From the NCBI GenBank assembly GCA_900542195.1, contig UQNA01000032.1, positions 1 through 32,618 of the forward strand: DNA of 32,618 bases. The letters run 5' to 3'. Below the pieces are notes generated by a model. That model had not been told where the DNA came from, did no database searches, and saw only the letters and a list, made by a program, of their open reading frames with translations. The position numbers and the translations under genes are program-made. The stretch comes from an uncultured Sutterella sp. Its GTDB lineage: Bacteria; Pseudomonadota; Gammaproteobacteria; Burkholderiales; Burkholderiaceae_F. Shown piece after piece: positions 23,216-31,768 of this stretch. Position 1 is the first letter of the stretch. The number at the start of each line of letters is the position of its first letter.

Positions 23216-24301
23216 TTAGAGAGATTCTGTGGCTTCTAAACCTTGATATTGCAGATGAAGCCATTTGCGATAATCTTCATCCATAACCTGTTTTGTCCAT
23301 TCCGAATTATTGAGATACCAAAGAACGGTACTTCTTAAAGCGTCTGAGAAAGAGTGTTTAGGAGCCCAACCAAGTTCCTTTTTGACTTTGGTTGAATCAA
23401 TAGCATATCTAAAATCATGTCCGGGTCTATCAGCGACAAACTTTATCTGCGTGCTGTATGGAGTTCCGCCGGGCTTTGGCATCACTTCATCGAGAATTTC
23501 GCAGATGGAATGGACGATTTCGAGGTTAGATTTTTCACATTCGCCTCCAATGTTGTATGACTCGCCTATTCTTCCTTTGCTCAGGATCAGATCCAAAGCA
23601 TCACAATGGTCTTCAACGTAAATCCAATCTCGAATATTTAAACCGGTTCCATAAATTGGCAACGGCTTATTTGAAACAGCATTCAAGACCATTAACGGAA
23701 TTAGCTTTTCCGGATACTGCCTCAGCCCGTAATTATTTGAGCAATTCGAAATTAACGTTGGAAAGCCATAAGTTTTGAAATACGACCTCACGAAAAAGTC
23801 AGATGAAACTTTGGAGGCGGAGTAAGGACTATTCGGAGCATAGGGAGAGTTTTCGGTGAAAGGAGCCGAATCTTTATCGAGCGAGCCGTAGACCTCGTCG
23901 GTAGAGATATGAAGGAATCGAAAATTTTTCTTAGCTTCCGGTTCCATCCCCTGCCACCAATCTTTTGTCGTTCTGAGAAGCTGTTCCGTTCCTAAGACGT
24001 TAGTTCTAACGAAATCTTCAGCACTGTGAATAGAGCGATCAACATGGCTTTCTGCCGCAAAGTTCACGACGGCATCCGGATCGAATTCTGTGAGACAACG
24101 AGCGACCGCCTCTGCATCGCCGATATCGCCGTGAACAAAAGAAAATTTTGAAGAATGTAGGCACGGTTCTAAATTGACCAAATGACCGGCATAGGTGAGT
24201 TTATCCAGAACCAGAACGTTATTTCCTGCTTCGATCTGTTGCGCAACAAAGCAAGAGCCAATAAATCCTGCTCCTCCGGTCACTAGTATGTTCCGACTCA
24301 T
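23216..24301 (-). CDS. rmlB: dTDP-glucose 4,6-dehydratase
   Basis: A 361-residue extended short-chain dehydrogenase that converts dTDP-glucose to dTDP-4-keto-6-deoxyglucose using bound NAD+. The dinucleotide motif GGAGFIGS is at residues 9-16. Further hallmarks are FAAESHVDRSIHSAEDFVRT, the STDEVYGSL active-site segment, the SPYSASK Tyr-x3-Lys pair, and SNNYGLRQYPEKLIPLMVLN. AAGGAA precedes ATG 24301. It is first in the rmlBC unit and would share the 537-base divergent region with argH. The unit looks like an isolated part of a rhamnose pathway. Confidence 0.97.
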   Translation of the reverse strand: MSRNILVTGGAGFIGSCFVAQQIEAGNNVLVLDKLTYAGHLVNLEPCLHSSKFSFVHGDIGDAEAVARCLTEFDPDAVVNFAAESHVDRSIHSAEDFVRTNVLGTEQLLRTTKDWWQGMEPEAKKNFRFLHISTDEVYGSLDKDSAPFTENSPYAPNSPYSASKVSSDFFVRSYFKTYGFPTLISNCSNNYGLRQYPEKLIPLMVLNAVSNKPLPIYGTGLNIRDWIYVEDHCDALDLILSKGRIGESYNIGGECEKSNLEIVHSICEILDEVMPKPGGTPYSTQIKFVADRPGHDFRYAIDSTKVKKELGWAPKHSFSDALRSTVLWYLNNSEWTKQVMDEDYRKWLHLQYQGLEATESL

Positions 24302-24582
24302 TTATTCAACGTTCCTTTCCGCATGCAGTTTTCCGTGTCCGAAAGCATCCTCTGTGCAGACTCTGACTGCTTTCATCCAAATCGTATTTATCCTACAAAC
24401 CTCCTGAACAGTCAAATACATAGAAGAAAAATCCTTTTCTTTTGGTAAATTTTTACAGAAGCATGAAACCTGACAATGGCAATGCAAAAACTTACCGCTT
24501 AGTCATCTAATTCAGTTCTCATTTACCTCTTTGCCTCAGCCTCTCAAGGCTCCATAAAACGAGACCTAAAAAAGAAAAAACT

Positions 24583-24599
24583 TTCCTAAAAATTAGGAA
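24583..24599. promoter_or_regulatory. Inverted repeat in the rmlB-argH divergent region
   Basis: TTCCTAA-AAA-TTAGGAA is a perfect 7+7 inverted repeat, about 280 bases from rmlB and 240 from argH. Candidate operator; no known regulator site is recognised. The rest of the 24302-24838 gap is AT-rich and holds no gene. Confidence 0.4.
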
Positions 24600-24637
24600 T
24601 GCAGGCTTGCTGTCTGATAATTCCGTTTTCTTTACAT

Positions 24638-24761
24638 ATTTATCGATAAATTATCTTTCTTTATAAATAAATAGATATAAATATATTCAAACAGTTATCT
24701 CAAAACCTAATAAGAGATTTCTTCAAATACCCTACAGGAAAATAACAAATTTATCGATAAA
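24638..24761. promoter_or_regulatory. Two copies of the palindrome TTTATCGATAAA upstream of argH
   Basis: The 12-base perfect palindrome occurs at 24639-24650 (inside the 14-base palindrome ATTTATCGATAAAT) and 24750-24761, 111 bases apart, in very AT-rich DNA. The second copy is 78 bases before the argH start. The size, symmetry and repetition suggest a dimeric repressor working from two sites. Confidence 0.55.
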
Positions 24762-24838
24762 AAGAACCCTTTAAACTTTTTTCATACCGTTAGTTTTCTT
24801 TGAATTGGAAACTTTTTAATCTACCCAGGAGGACTTTT

Positions 24839-26236
24839 ATGTCTAACAAAATGTGGGGCGGAAGATTTTCTGAGGTCCCAGCAAAATTTGTCGAAGAGTT
24901 TGGTGCCGTTATTAAAGTTGAAACCAGACTGTGCCCATATGATATCCAAGGAAGCCTTGCTCACGTAACAATGCTTGGAGAAACAGGCATTATTGCTCAA
25001 GAAGATGTTGAGAAAATTAAAGCCGGACTTCACCAAGTCGGCGAAGAAATTAAAGAAGGAAAGTTCCAATTCAATGCCGAAGACGAAGATGTTCATATGG
25101 CAATTGAAAAGAGACTGACTGAGTTGATTGGTCCTGCCGGCGGACGACTTCATACCGGCAGGAGCAGAAACGATCAATGCTGTGTAGACAGCTACCTCTA
25201 CTTCCGTGATGCCGCAAAAGAATGCCAGAAGCTCTTACTGGAAATTCAGAAAAGCCTTTATGAACAAGCCGAGAAAAATTTCGGGACTATTCAACCTGGA
25301 TTTACTCATCTTCAAGTTGCTCAACCTGTGTTAACCAGCCACTGGCTGATGGCATATTTCTGGATGTTCAAGAGAGACTTTGACAGACTTCAAAGCTACT
25401 TAGACCGCTTAGTGGAATGTCCTTTAGGGGCAGCTGCTTTGGCCGGAACAGATTTTCCTATCGATCGTTGGTCAACCGCAAAACAATTAGGTTTTGAAAA
25501 ACCCACTGAAAACAGCATCGATACCGTGGCCGACAGAGACTATTGCATTGAATTTGCCTCTATCGCTGCCTTGAGCTACATGCATATGTCGCGCCTATGC
25601 GAAGAAATTATCATTTTTGCCAGTCAAGAATATAAGTTCATTGAACTCTCTGATGATTTCACAACCGGCTCTTCCATCATGCCGCAGAAAAAGAATTGTG
25701 ACTTCGCTGAGCTCATTAAAGGCAGAACAGGCCGGATGTACGGTTATCTTCAGGCAATGCTGACCATGATGAAAGGTATTCCGCTTGCCTATGACAAAGA
25801 TATGCAGGAAGACAAATTCTTGTCCTACGAAACCATCGATTTGTGGCAAGACACCATGAAAGTAATGGCTCCGATGATCCGTAAGATGAAGATCAATGCC
25901 AAACGCACTTATCAAGCTGCTTCTCATGGATTCTCTACCGCTACCGACATGGCTGATTATTTGGTTAAGAAAGGCATGCCTTTCAGAGACGCTCATCGAG
26001 TAGTCGGTCAAACTGTTAGATATTGCGTTGAAAAAGATAAAACTTTCGATGACTTAACATTGGAAGAGTTCCAGCAGCAATCCGATTTGTTTACTGACAA
26101 TATCTTTAAGGAAATCTCTTTAGAGCATTCCGTCGGCGCCCGCAAATCCTACGGAGGCACTTCGCCGGAAGCTGTCAAAGTCCAGCTCGAGCATGCCGAA
26201 GAATTCTTGGACAAAGCCCATCAAAAACTCGGATAA
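24839..26236 (+). CDS. argH: Argininosuccinate lyase
   Basis: A 465-residue enzyme of the fumarase/aspartase superfamily that splits argininosuccinate into arginine and fumarate. It begins MSNKMWGGRFSEVPAKFVEE, contains HTGRSRNDQ near residue 110, and has the superfamily signature GSSIMPQKKN (277-286) with the catalytic serine loop. The frame extends upstream to 24800, but ATG 24839 follows AGGAGG and matches the family start. Length is normal. It leads a probable operon with an EamA exporter and a DcuA/B carrier. Two TTTATCGATAAA palindromes lie upstream. Confidence 0.98.
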   Translation: MSNKMWGGRFSEVPAKFVEEFGAVIKVETRLCPYDIQGSLAHVTMLGETGIIAQEDVEKIKAGLHQVGEEIKEGKFQFNAEDEDVHMAIEKRLTELIGPAGGRLHTGRSRNDQCCVDSYLYFRDAAKECQKLLLEIQKSLYEQAEKNFGTIQPGFTHLQVAQPVLTSHWLMAYFWMFKRDFDRLQSYLDRLVECPLGAAALAGTDFPIDRWSTAKQLGFEKPTENSIDTVADRDYCIEFASIAALSYMHMSRLCEEIIIFASQEYKFIELSDDFTTGSSIMPQKKNCDFAELIKGRTGRMYGYLQAMLTMMKGIPLAYDKDMQEDKFLSYETIDLWQDTMKVMAPMIRKMKINAKRTYQAASHGFSTATDMADYLVKKGMPFRDAHRVVGQTVRYCVEKDKTFDDLTLEEFQQQSDLFTDNIFKEISLEHSVGARKSYGGTSPEAVKVQLEHAEEFLDKAHQKLG

Positions 26237-26287
26237 ACCTCTAAATCATCTAATGGAAGAACTCTTGTCTTAGTTTTGGTGTAGACC

Positions 26288-27217
26288 ATGAGAAAGCAAT
26301 TCAACGTACGGAACACAACTTCCAACACCATTGGAGCAGGCATTATTTTTTCATTGCTAAGTGCAATAACTTACGGCCTTAATCCTGTGTTTGCAAAACT
26401 TGGGTATGCTTCTCACCTTCAAGGTATAGAAATACTGCATGGCCGTTTCATCTTTGCAGTTATTGCTCTTGCGTTGATAGGTCCGTTACTTCAGCCAGGG
26501 TTCTTCCGCTTCAGCAGATCGTTAGTTAAGAGTTCTCTCTTTATCGGACTAGGGATTCTCCTGCCGCTAAACCTTCTTTATGTTTACGCGCTGAAAGACA
26601 TTCCTGCCTCCATGATGAGTTTGATAACCTACGTTTATCCGCTGATCATTCTTGGCGTTAACAGCGTGGTTTTTCACAAGCAAATTCAAGTCAGCCAACT
26701 GATTTCCATCATCTTTATCCTACTGGCTTGTGTTTGTATTTTTTCAGATGCTTTTGAATTGAACATCACGCTGACAGCGTTAGCTATAGGCTTCCTATCG
26801 ACAGTGATGTATGCGGTTTACTTGCTGTCTCTTCAGCAGCTGGCAGTCAATGTTTCCGCATATCAAATTACTTTTCTAACTCTTTTATTTGCAACAATCG
26901 GTCTTTCCTTCTTCCACAATCCTCTCAACATTTTGGATTTCAACGGAACCCAACTCGCAGTAACCGGAGGATACGGACTCATTTCAACAGTCTTTTCGAC
27001 CATTTTTGTTTCCAGAGCGGTACAGCTTTTAGGGGCTACTCAGGCCGGAATCTTCTGCTCATTTGAACCCATTTTCACAATTAGTTTTGCCGCTTTGCTG
27101 CTTGGCGAGCAAATACCAACTTTCAGAATCGTTGGAATGATTCTGCTAATCATGGGCATTGTGATACCGAATAGGAAAGAACTTTTCAACACTTTTAATC
27201 TCAAAACCTCTTTATAG
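26288..27217 (+). CDS. EamA/DMT family transporter
   Basis: A 309-residue inner-membrane protein with ten hydrophobic spans arranged as two EamA repeats, a drug/metabolite transporter type that usually exports amino acids or related metabolites. Examples: IIFSLLSAITYGLNPVFAKL in the first repeat, PASMMSLITYVYPLIILGVN, and the second repeat ending ATQAGIFCSFEPIFTISFAA with LLLGEQIPTFRIVGMILLIM. It lies 51 bases after argH; its stop codon overlaps the AGGAG site of the next gene, so the three genes are probably co-transcribed. Substrate unknown. Confidence 0.9.
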   Translation: MRKQFNVRNTTSNTIGAGIIFSLLSAITYGLNPVFAKLGYASHLQGIEILHGRFIFAVIALALIGPLLQPGFFRFSRSLVKSSLFIGLGILLPLNLLYVYALKDIPASMMSLITYVYPLIILGVNSVVFHKQIQVSQLISIIFILLACVCIFSDAFELNITLTALAIGFLSTVMYAVYLLSLQQLAVNVSAYQITFLTLLFATIGLSFFHNPLNILDFNGTQLAVTGGYGLISTVFSTIFVSRAVQLLGATQAGIFCSFEPIFTISFAALLLGEQIPTFRIVGMILLIMGIVIPNRKELFNTFNLKTSL

Positions 27218-27224
27218 GAGAAGC

Positions 27225-28553
27225 ATGATGGACATGATGTTTTGGATGGAATTGGCCGTCGTCATTATCGCCATCTTCATTGGTGCCAAATGGGGCGGAG
27301 CCGGTCTGGGTGCAGGCGGCGGCATCGGCCTTGCCGTATTAGTCTTCATCTTCGGAATGAAACCAGGTGCGCCACCGGTCAGTGTATTGTTAATCATCAC
27401 CGCTGTCATTACCTGTGCTTCGATTCTGCAAGGTTCCGGAGGTCTGGATTTTCTAGTCAGTATTGCAGAAAAACTTCTGAGGCGAAATCCGAAGAACATT
27501 ACCTTCATGGGACCGTTAGTATGCTACCTGTTTACGCTTTTCTGCGGAACAGCCTACGTTGCTTTCTCCGTATACCCGGTCATCGCTGAAGTTGCAATCG
27601 GTGCTAGAGTAAGACCGGAGCGGCCTTTAACCATGTCAGTTATCGGAGCACAATCCGGCATCACGGGATCTCCGATGTCTGCAGCTACGGGCGCCATGAT
27701 TGCTCTCTTAGCAGTTAAAGGCGTTACACCGCTTCAAATTTTTGCCGTTTCCATCCCAGCCTGTTTAATCGGAGTATTAATCGGCTGTGCATTCATGTTT
27801 AAGAAAGGCAAAGAATTAGCCGATGATCCTGAATTCCAACGCCGAGTAATGAGCGGCGAGTTCCAGGATAAAGAAATCAGCACTGACAGCAAGAGCTTTT
27901 CTCCCAACGCAAAACGCGGTGTCGTAGTATTCGCATTGGGCATCTTGGCCGTTGTCTTCTTCGGCTCTTTCCCGAATTTGCTTCCTTCTTGGGAAACCGC
28001 AGGTAAAGTATCCAGACTCTCCATTCCTAACATGGTTCAAATCGTGATGCTCTGCTGTGCAGGTCTCATCATGGTCATTGCTAACGTTGAACCTAAGAAA
28101 CTGGCTGACGGTTCCGTTTTCAGATCCGGTTTGATCGGTATGGTTGCGGTATATGGCGTGTCTTGGCTGACAGCGACATTCTTTAATTTCTACAAACCGA
28201 TGTTTGTCTCCGAGTTCGGAAACATGATTGCTTCTGCGCCGATTCTCTTCGCAGTCGCTCTTTTCATTCTTTCCGGAGTTCTCTTTTCTCAAGGAGCCAC
28301 AGTAACAGCATTAGTTCCTATGGGTATCGGTCTAGGCATTGCTCCTGCTGATTTGGTCTGGATGTTCCCGGCGGTAAGCGGATACTTTGTCATTCCTGCC
28401 GGTGGCGCAATTATCGGCTGCGTAGCCTTTGATAGAACCGGAACCACACAAATCGGCAAATTTGTATTCAACCACAGCTACATGCTTCCGGGCATTGTTA
28501 CAACTTTAAGTCAGTTAGTGATTGGCTACGTCATAGCGAAGTTTGTTTTCTAA
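27225..28553 (+). CDS. Anaerobic C4-dicarboxylate transporter, DcuA/DcuB family
   Basis: A 442-residue carrier, the same size as E. coli DcuB (446) and DcuA (433), which exchanges fumarate, malate or aspartate for succinate during anaerobic growth. Conserved segments: GGAGLGAGGGIGLAVLVFIF, FCGTAYVAFSVYPVIAEVAI, VIGAQSGITGSPMSAATGAM, SQGATVTALVPMGIGLGIAP, and the terminal FDRTGTTQIGKFVFNHSYML. AGGAG lies 4 bases before ATG 27225. Co-location with argH, which makes fumarate, suggests a metabolic link. Sequence alone does not separate DcuA from DcuB here. Confidence 0.95.
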   Translation: MMDMMFWMELAVVIIAIFIGAKWGGAGLGAGGGIGLAVLVFIFGMKPGAPPVSVLLIITAVITCASILQGSGGLDFLVSIAEKLLRRNPKNITFMGPLVCYLFTLFCGTAYVAFSVYPVIAEVAIGARVRPERPLTMSVIGAQSGITGSPMSAATGAMIALLAVKGVTPLQIFAVSIPACLIGVLIGCAFMFKKGKELADDPEFQRRVMSGEFQDKEISTDSKSFSPNAKRGVVVFALGILAVVFFGSFPNLLPSWETAGKVSRLSIPNMVQIVMLCCAGLIMVIANVEPKKLADGSVFRSGLIGMVAVYGVSWLTATFFNFYKPMFVSEFGNMIASAPILFAVALFILSGVLFSQGATVTALVPMGIGLGIAPADLVWMFPAVSGYFVIPAGGAIIGCVAFDRTGTTQIGKFVFNHSYMLPGIVTTLSQLVIGYVIAKFVF

Positions 28554-28567
28554 AAAAAACGAATACA

Positions 28568-28598
28568 GGGCCGATAGCTTAAAGCGTCGGTCCTTTTT
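28568..28598 (+). terminator. Rho-independent terminator of the argH-dcu unit
   Basis: GGGCCGA pairs with TCGGTCC (one G-U) and is followed by TTTTT; an inner AGCTT/AAGC pairing extends the stem. It separates this unit from the GntR gene. Confidence 0.8.
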
Positions 28599-28628
28599 CG
28601 TGTTTAGAATACAAACAAGGAGAAAGCG

Positions 28629-29294
28629 ATGCCCTTGACAACCACATCAGAAGAATTCTTAAAAGTCCAGAGTTATCTTTTTCGGAATCATCCTGAACCG
28701 GGAGACAAAGTTGCCGGAGAGGATGAACTTATAGAAGCGCTTGGCCTTACGCGTTATAAAACCAGACAAGCACTCGATCTACTGGTTCAAATGGGAGTGC
28801 TGGATCGTCAAAAAAAACGAGGAACTTTCTTCAAACGTCAAGCCACCCATGACATGACGCAGAATATTCTGGAGCAACTGAAACTCGCAGGGTTCGATGA
28901 ATTGGAATTCAACGAAGCACGACTTATGATTGAACTTTCGGTAATTCCCTTTGTTATTCAAAGACTCACGCCGGCCATACAGGCACAGATGAGATCTTTA
29001 GCCCAAAGCATCAGAACTCATGCTTCAGAACCTACAAAAGCGGACGCCTACTTAATGGAGTTCCATCTGTTAATGCTTAGGAGCTGCGGCAACCGTGTCA
29101 TGGAAGTCTTCGCAGGAGTGGTACGAACCTACTTCCAGTCTACTCAACATCTGATTAGAGATTTGCCTAAAGAGTACTACGAAAAACGGGCTGAACTCTG
29201 CGACTCCCTGTTAGCCGCCCTTAATAAGAAGAGTGTTGAGGAGTCTCGCGAAATTCTCAAAACAATGATTGAAGGAAAGCCTTCCTCTCTTTGA
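28629..29294 (+). CDS. GntR family transcriptional regulator (FCD type)
   Basis: A 221-residue regulator: a winged helix-turn-helix at about residues 8-68 (PGDKVAGEDELIEALGLTRY, KTRQALDLLVQMGVLDRQKK) and an all-helical FadR C-terminal-type domain with E..LMIELSVIPFVIQRLTPA and HLLMLRSCGNRVMEVF. The GTFF wing after the helix-turn-helix is a GntR hallmark. AAGGAG lies 7 bases upstream of ATG. It is just downstream of the argH-EamA-Dcu unit and may control it; FCD regulators often sense carboxylates. The regulator-target link is inference. Confidence 0.93.
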   Translation: MPLTTTSEEFLKVQSYLFRNHPEPGDKVAGEDELIEALGLTRYKTRQALDLLVQMGVLDRQKKRGTFFKRQATHDMTQNILEQLKLAGFDELEFNEARLMIELSVIPFVIQRLTPAIQAQMRSLAQSIRTHASEPTKADAYLMEFHLLMLRSCGNRVMEVFAGVVRTYFQSTQHLIRDLPKEYYEKRAELCDSLLAALNKKSVEESREILKTMIEGKPSSL

Positions 29295-29510
29295 GAACTT
29301 TAAAGAAAAAAGGCCGGCCACAAAGATGATCGCCGACGAGGATATAAAAAAACTTTTCTCATAAGCATCAAAATCAGAAAAAGCTTGGAGATGAAACTAG
29401 CTAAATTTATAATTTCATTAGAAGAACATCCTCGAATATCACAGACGGATTTCTTGAGAGAGGTTTCATTCTTTTTATTCTTCAATCGGAACTCTGTTGG
29501 AGAACTCTGA

Positions 29511-29882
29511 GTGCTGCTAATTCCTGTAGCTGTAATTCTATGTTGGATCAGTATTTGTGAATATGTCACTGATCCTTTTTGGCATCCATGGCTTCACTTC
29601 CTGATGTTCTATTCGGTGTTTCTTTACATTTATGTAGTCTATGGATTTTTTATAGATGCAAAGCCGTGGGTCGTCATAGTTGTCAAGTTACCTATCCTTA
29701 TCACTTTAGCAGCGGGGGGTTGGGAGCTTACGGACGCTTTCGTCACGGAACCAATTTGTAAAGCCTTTCTTCATTTCATGGTTATCTTGTACCCAATGGA
29801 TAAAATCCTTGAGGAAACCGAGCCTTATCAGAGGCTCAATGATTGGGTGCGAAAAAAATTTTTCTGGAAAAGATCTCGGTAA
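29511..29882 (+). CDS. Small membrane protein, unknown
   Basis: A 123-residue open frame from GTG 29511, with GGAG 8 bases upstream. It has four probable membrane segments: LLIPVAVILCWISICEYV, WLHFLMFYSVFLYIYVVYGF, WVVIVVKLPILITLAAGG, and a weaker ICKAFLHFMVILYPMDKI, then a basic tail (RKKFFWKRSR). No family recognised. It converges on the AAA-ATPase-like gene with one base between stops. The upstream gap 29295-29510 contains a GGCCGGCC palindrome and no gene. Expression is plausible but not certain. Confidence 0.5.
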   Translation: MLLIPVAVILCWISICEYVTDPFWHPWLHFLMFYSVFLYIYVVYGFFIDAKPWVVIVVKLPILITLAAGGWELTDAFVTEPICKAFLHFMVILYPMDKILEETEPYQRLNDWVRKKFFWKRSR

Positions 29883-29883
29883 A

Positions 29884-31071
29884 CTATCTTGTGCCATTTG
29901 CCAGCTTTTCTCTTAACGTCTGGTCTCGATAGAACTGAGTCACCGCGTCTCTTACTTCAAGGTTCGGATAGCCGACATAGGCAGTAGTACCTTGAATTCT
30001 TTTAAGCGTCAGACATCCGGTTTGAGTGAGAAGGTCAACATCCGACAAGTTCTCAACTTCTGCGAATCCTCTCAAGGAACTTAAAGCCACAGTTTTTCCA
30101 CTGTCATAATCCTCTGGAGCTCTGAGTGCGTGAGAGTTTAGAAATTTAGCTATAACAGTCAGTTTTCCGGGGCCTTCTAACCAATAATCCTTCAAACCTC
30201 GTTCCGGAGCAGAGAAAAAATGCAGCAATGACCACGGAGCAAATACTTTTTGTTTTGCCGTCTCCTCAAAACAAAAGCCATCGTAGTGCTTCGTCAATTC
30301 TTCAAAAAGCTCTTCTTTCTCAATTGCAAGCTTCTCAGACGCACATGACAGATACTCAGAAAAATAGTCTTGCACTTCCTCATGTGTATAACCTAGCAAC
30401 GAACCAAACACCGGTGACAGCGAAATGTCTGATAAGTTATTCAGGTCGGAAAATACTGTCATTTTATTGAAGGTGGTTAAGCCGGTTATGAATAAAAACC
30501 GTAAAGCCGCATCGTTAGCCTTGATAACCGAATAGAACTCAGAAAGTTTTTGTCGAACCTCCTCATACAGTTTAGGATCATCCAAGCACGCCGATAAGGG
30601 CGCATCATATTCATCTATTAACAGTACAAGAGAGCAATTTGGTAGAGTCTTCAACCAAGTCGAAATTTGAGTAGAACAAAGAAGAGTTTTACTTTCTCTA
30701 TACGAAAACCCTATTGATGAAAAATTTCCTATTAGCAGAGAATCTAATTTAACGCTAAATTCTTGTATAGAAGAAAAATTTTTAATCTCTGAAAAATCTA
30801 GGCGTACGACATGGTATTTCTTTTCATCCTTCCAAAGCTTCGAAATTTTTAAACCTTCGAAGTCTCTTAACCCATACTTGAATAAGGATTCGAACGTAGA
30901 AATTAATAAGGACTTGCCGAATCGTCTCGGGCGAGCAAGGAAAAAATTTCCAATCTGGCTTGCCAAATCATAAACCTTATCGGTTTTATCAACATAGATC
31001 TGTCCGACCGATCTTAACTTCGCAAATGAGGATGTGCCAAGAGGCAAGCGTTTCATCAGGTTGGTGTTCAT
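29884..31071 (-). CDS. AAA-ATPase-like protein (PF09820 type), lacking the C-terminal nuclease
   Basis: A 395-residue protein of the AAA-ATPase_like (DUF1703-associated) family. It has the family opening LPLGTSSFAKLRSVGQIYVD, a Walker A-like RPRRFGKS (47-54), a Walker B LLIDEYDAPL (150-159) and a sensor-like FLFITGLTTF. Full members are about 510-570 residues and end in a PD-(D/E)XK nuclease-like domain. Here the protein stops in the linker (GYPNLEVRDAVTQF onward), so that domain is absent. The gene has no visible frameshift upstream. Role of the family is unclear. The truncated version might be non-functional or a regulatory relic. Confidence 0.85.
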   Translation of the reverse strand: MNTNLMKRLPLGTSSFAKLRSVGQIYVDKTDKVYDLASQIGNFFLARPRRFGKSLLISTFESLFKYGLRDFEGLKISKLWKDEKKYHVVRLDFSEIKNFSSIQEFSVKLDSLLIGNFSSIGFSYRESKTLLCSTQISTWLKTLPNCSLVLLIDEYDAPLSACLDDPKLYEEVRQKLSEFYSVIKANDAALRFLFITGLTTFNKMTVFSDLNNLSDISLSPVFGSLLGYTHEEVQDYFSEYLSCASEKLAIEKEELFEELTKHYDGFCFEETAKQKVFAPWSLLHFFSAPERGLKDYWLEGPGKLTVIAKFLNSHALRAPEDYDSGKTVALSSLRGFAEVENLSDVDLLTQTGCLTLKRIQGTTAYVGYPNLEVRDAVTQFYRDQTLREKLANGTR

Positions 31072-31235
31072 GAAGGTTCCTTACCTTTCATTCCAATTAA
31101 AAAAGTACGAAGTAAAGCATATAAAGAAAAACGATATGAGATAGCGTCCTCCCCCTAGCACCCATCCTTCTATTGAGAATGCAGAAATGCTGAGAGTATT
31201 GTGCCTGCAACTAAGAAACTTTCAAAAAAAATTAA

Positions 31236-31532
31236 TTAAATCGTTGCAATTGGCGGTTTAACCTGCAACGCTCTGCAGATTCGAAAAATAGTCTCAAATG
31301 TGGGACGCCCCTCAGGACTCAAAGCCTTGTAAAGACATTGGCGAGTCAAGCCTGTTTCTTTGGCGAGAACTGTCATACCTTTGGCTTTAGCCAGCTCATA
31401 AAGGCATCTTCTTACCAGAGAACCATCACCGGGATCTTCTTGAATACAAGCCATATAAAAGGCATCTGGAGCGGTTTCTCGATTGATAAGGTAATCTTGA
31501 ATATCGAACTCTTCACCAAGTTTGGTTGTCAT
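31236..31532 (-). CDS. Addiction-module antidote protein (HigA-like)
   Basis: A 98-residue helix-turn-helix antitoxin of the 'putative addiction module antidote' type. The first 40 residues are acidic (EEFDIQDYLINRETAPDAFY), followed by GDGSLVRRCLYELAKAKGMT, the helix-turn-helix LAKETGLTRQCLYKALSPEG, and RPTFETIFRICRALQVKPPI, all standard for this family. Its normal partner is a small RelE-type toxin encoded just upstream. Only a frameshifted piece of that toxin remains, so this looks like an orphan antitoxin, perhaps kept to block related toxins. Confidence 0.9.
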   Translation of the reverse strand: MTTKLGEEFDIQDYLINRETAPDAFYMACIQEDPGDGSLVRRCLYELAKAKGMTVLAKETGLTRQCLYKALSPEGRPTFETIFRICRALQVKPPIATI

Positions 31533-31541
31533 TTCTGTTGC

Positions 31542-31660
31542 TTAGTCAAATTTCTCAGGAAGATTATTAGCGAGTTTCTTTGCCAGATCAATATCTCTTT
31601 GTTGAGTTTTTTATTGCCTCCACACAAAAGAATAACCGCCACATTCATCCGAATAATTTA
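31542..31660 (-). pseudogene. Frameshifted remnant of a RelE/HigB-type toxin
   Basis: Read on the minus strand the sequence gives MNVAVILLCGGNK in one frame and, after a run of six A, KTQQRDIDLAKKLANNLPEK in the next, ending at TAA 31542-31544. Together these are the C-terminal end of the toxin that normally precedes this antitoxin (LLCGGDK.TQ..DI..A..LA). The rest of the toxin (N-terminal two thirds) is missing upstream of about 31660. The antitoxin begins 9 bases after the remnant, the normal operon spacing. Confidence 0.75.
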
Positions 31661-31688
31661 ATAAATACTGACCTGATCCGAAAACTCA

Positions 31689-31750
31689 ATTGCAGCCGTT
31701 GGCACCCAGGAGAAAATTTTCTCATTACATGAAACCAATACGGCTGCAAT
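31689..31750. terminator. Long nested hairpin between toxin and MATE remnants
   Basis: ATTGCAGCCGT (31689-31699) and ACGGCTGCAAT (31740-31750) pair perfectly, with an inner TTGG/CCAA and a central perfect palindrome GAGAAAATTTTCTC (31710-31723). On the minus strand it lies 18 bases past the MATE-fragment stop and is followed by TGAGTTTTC, so it may be that gene's old terminator. It could instead be a mobile-element end. Confidence 0.5.
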
Positions 31751-31768
31751 CAAAGTGTCAGTAATACT

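Noticed and set aside
24302..24487. 61-residue minus-strand frame directly before rmlB
   Set aside because: It needs a TTG start, has no ribosome site and no family match; it is probably the rmlB leader.
29300..29569. 89-residue minus-strand frame
   Set aside because: It overlaps the membrane-protein frame start and a GC palindrome, and has no family match or good start site.
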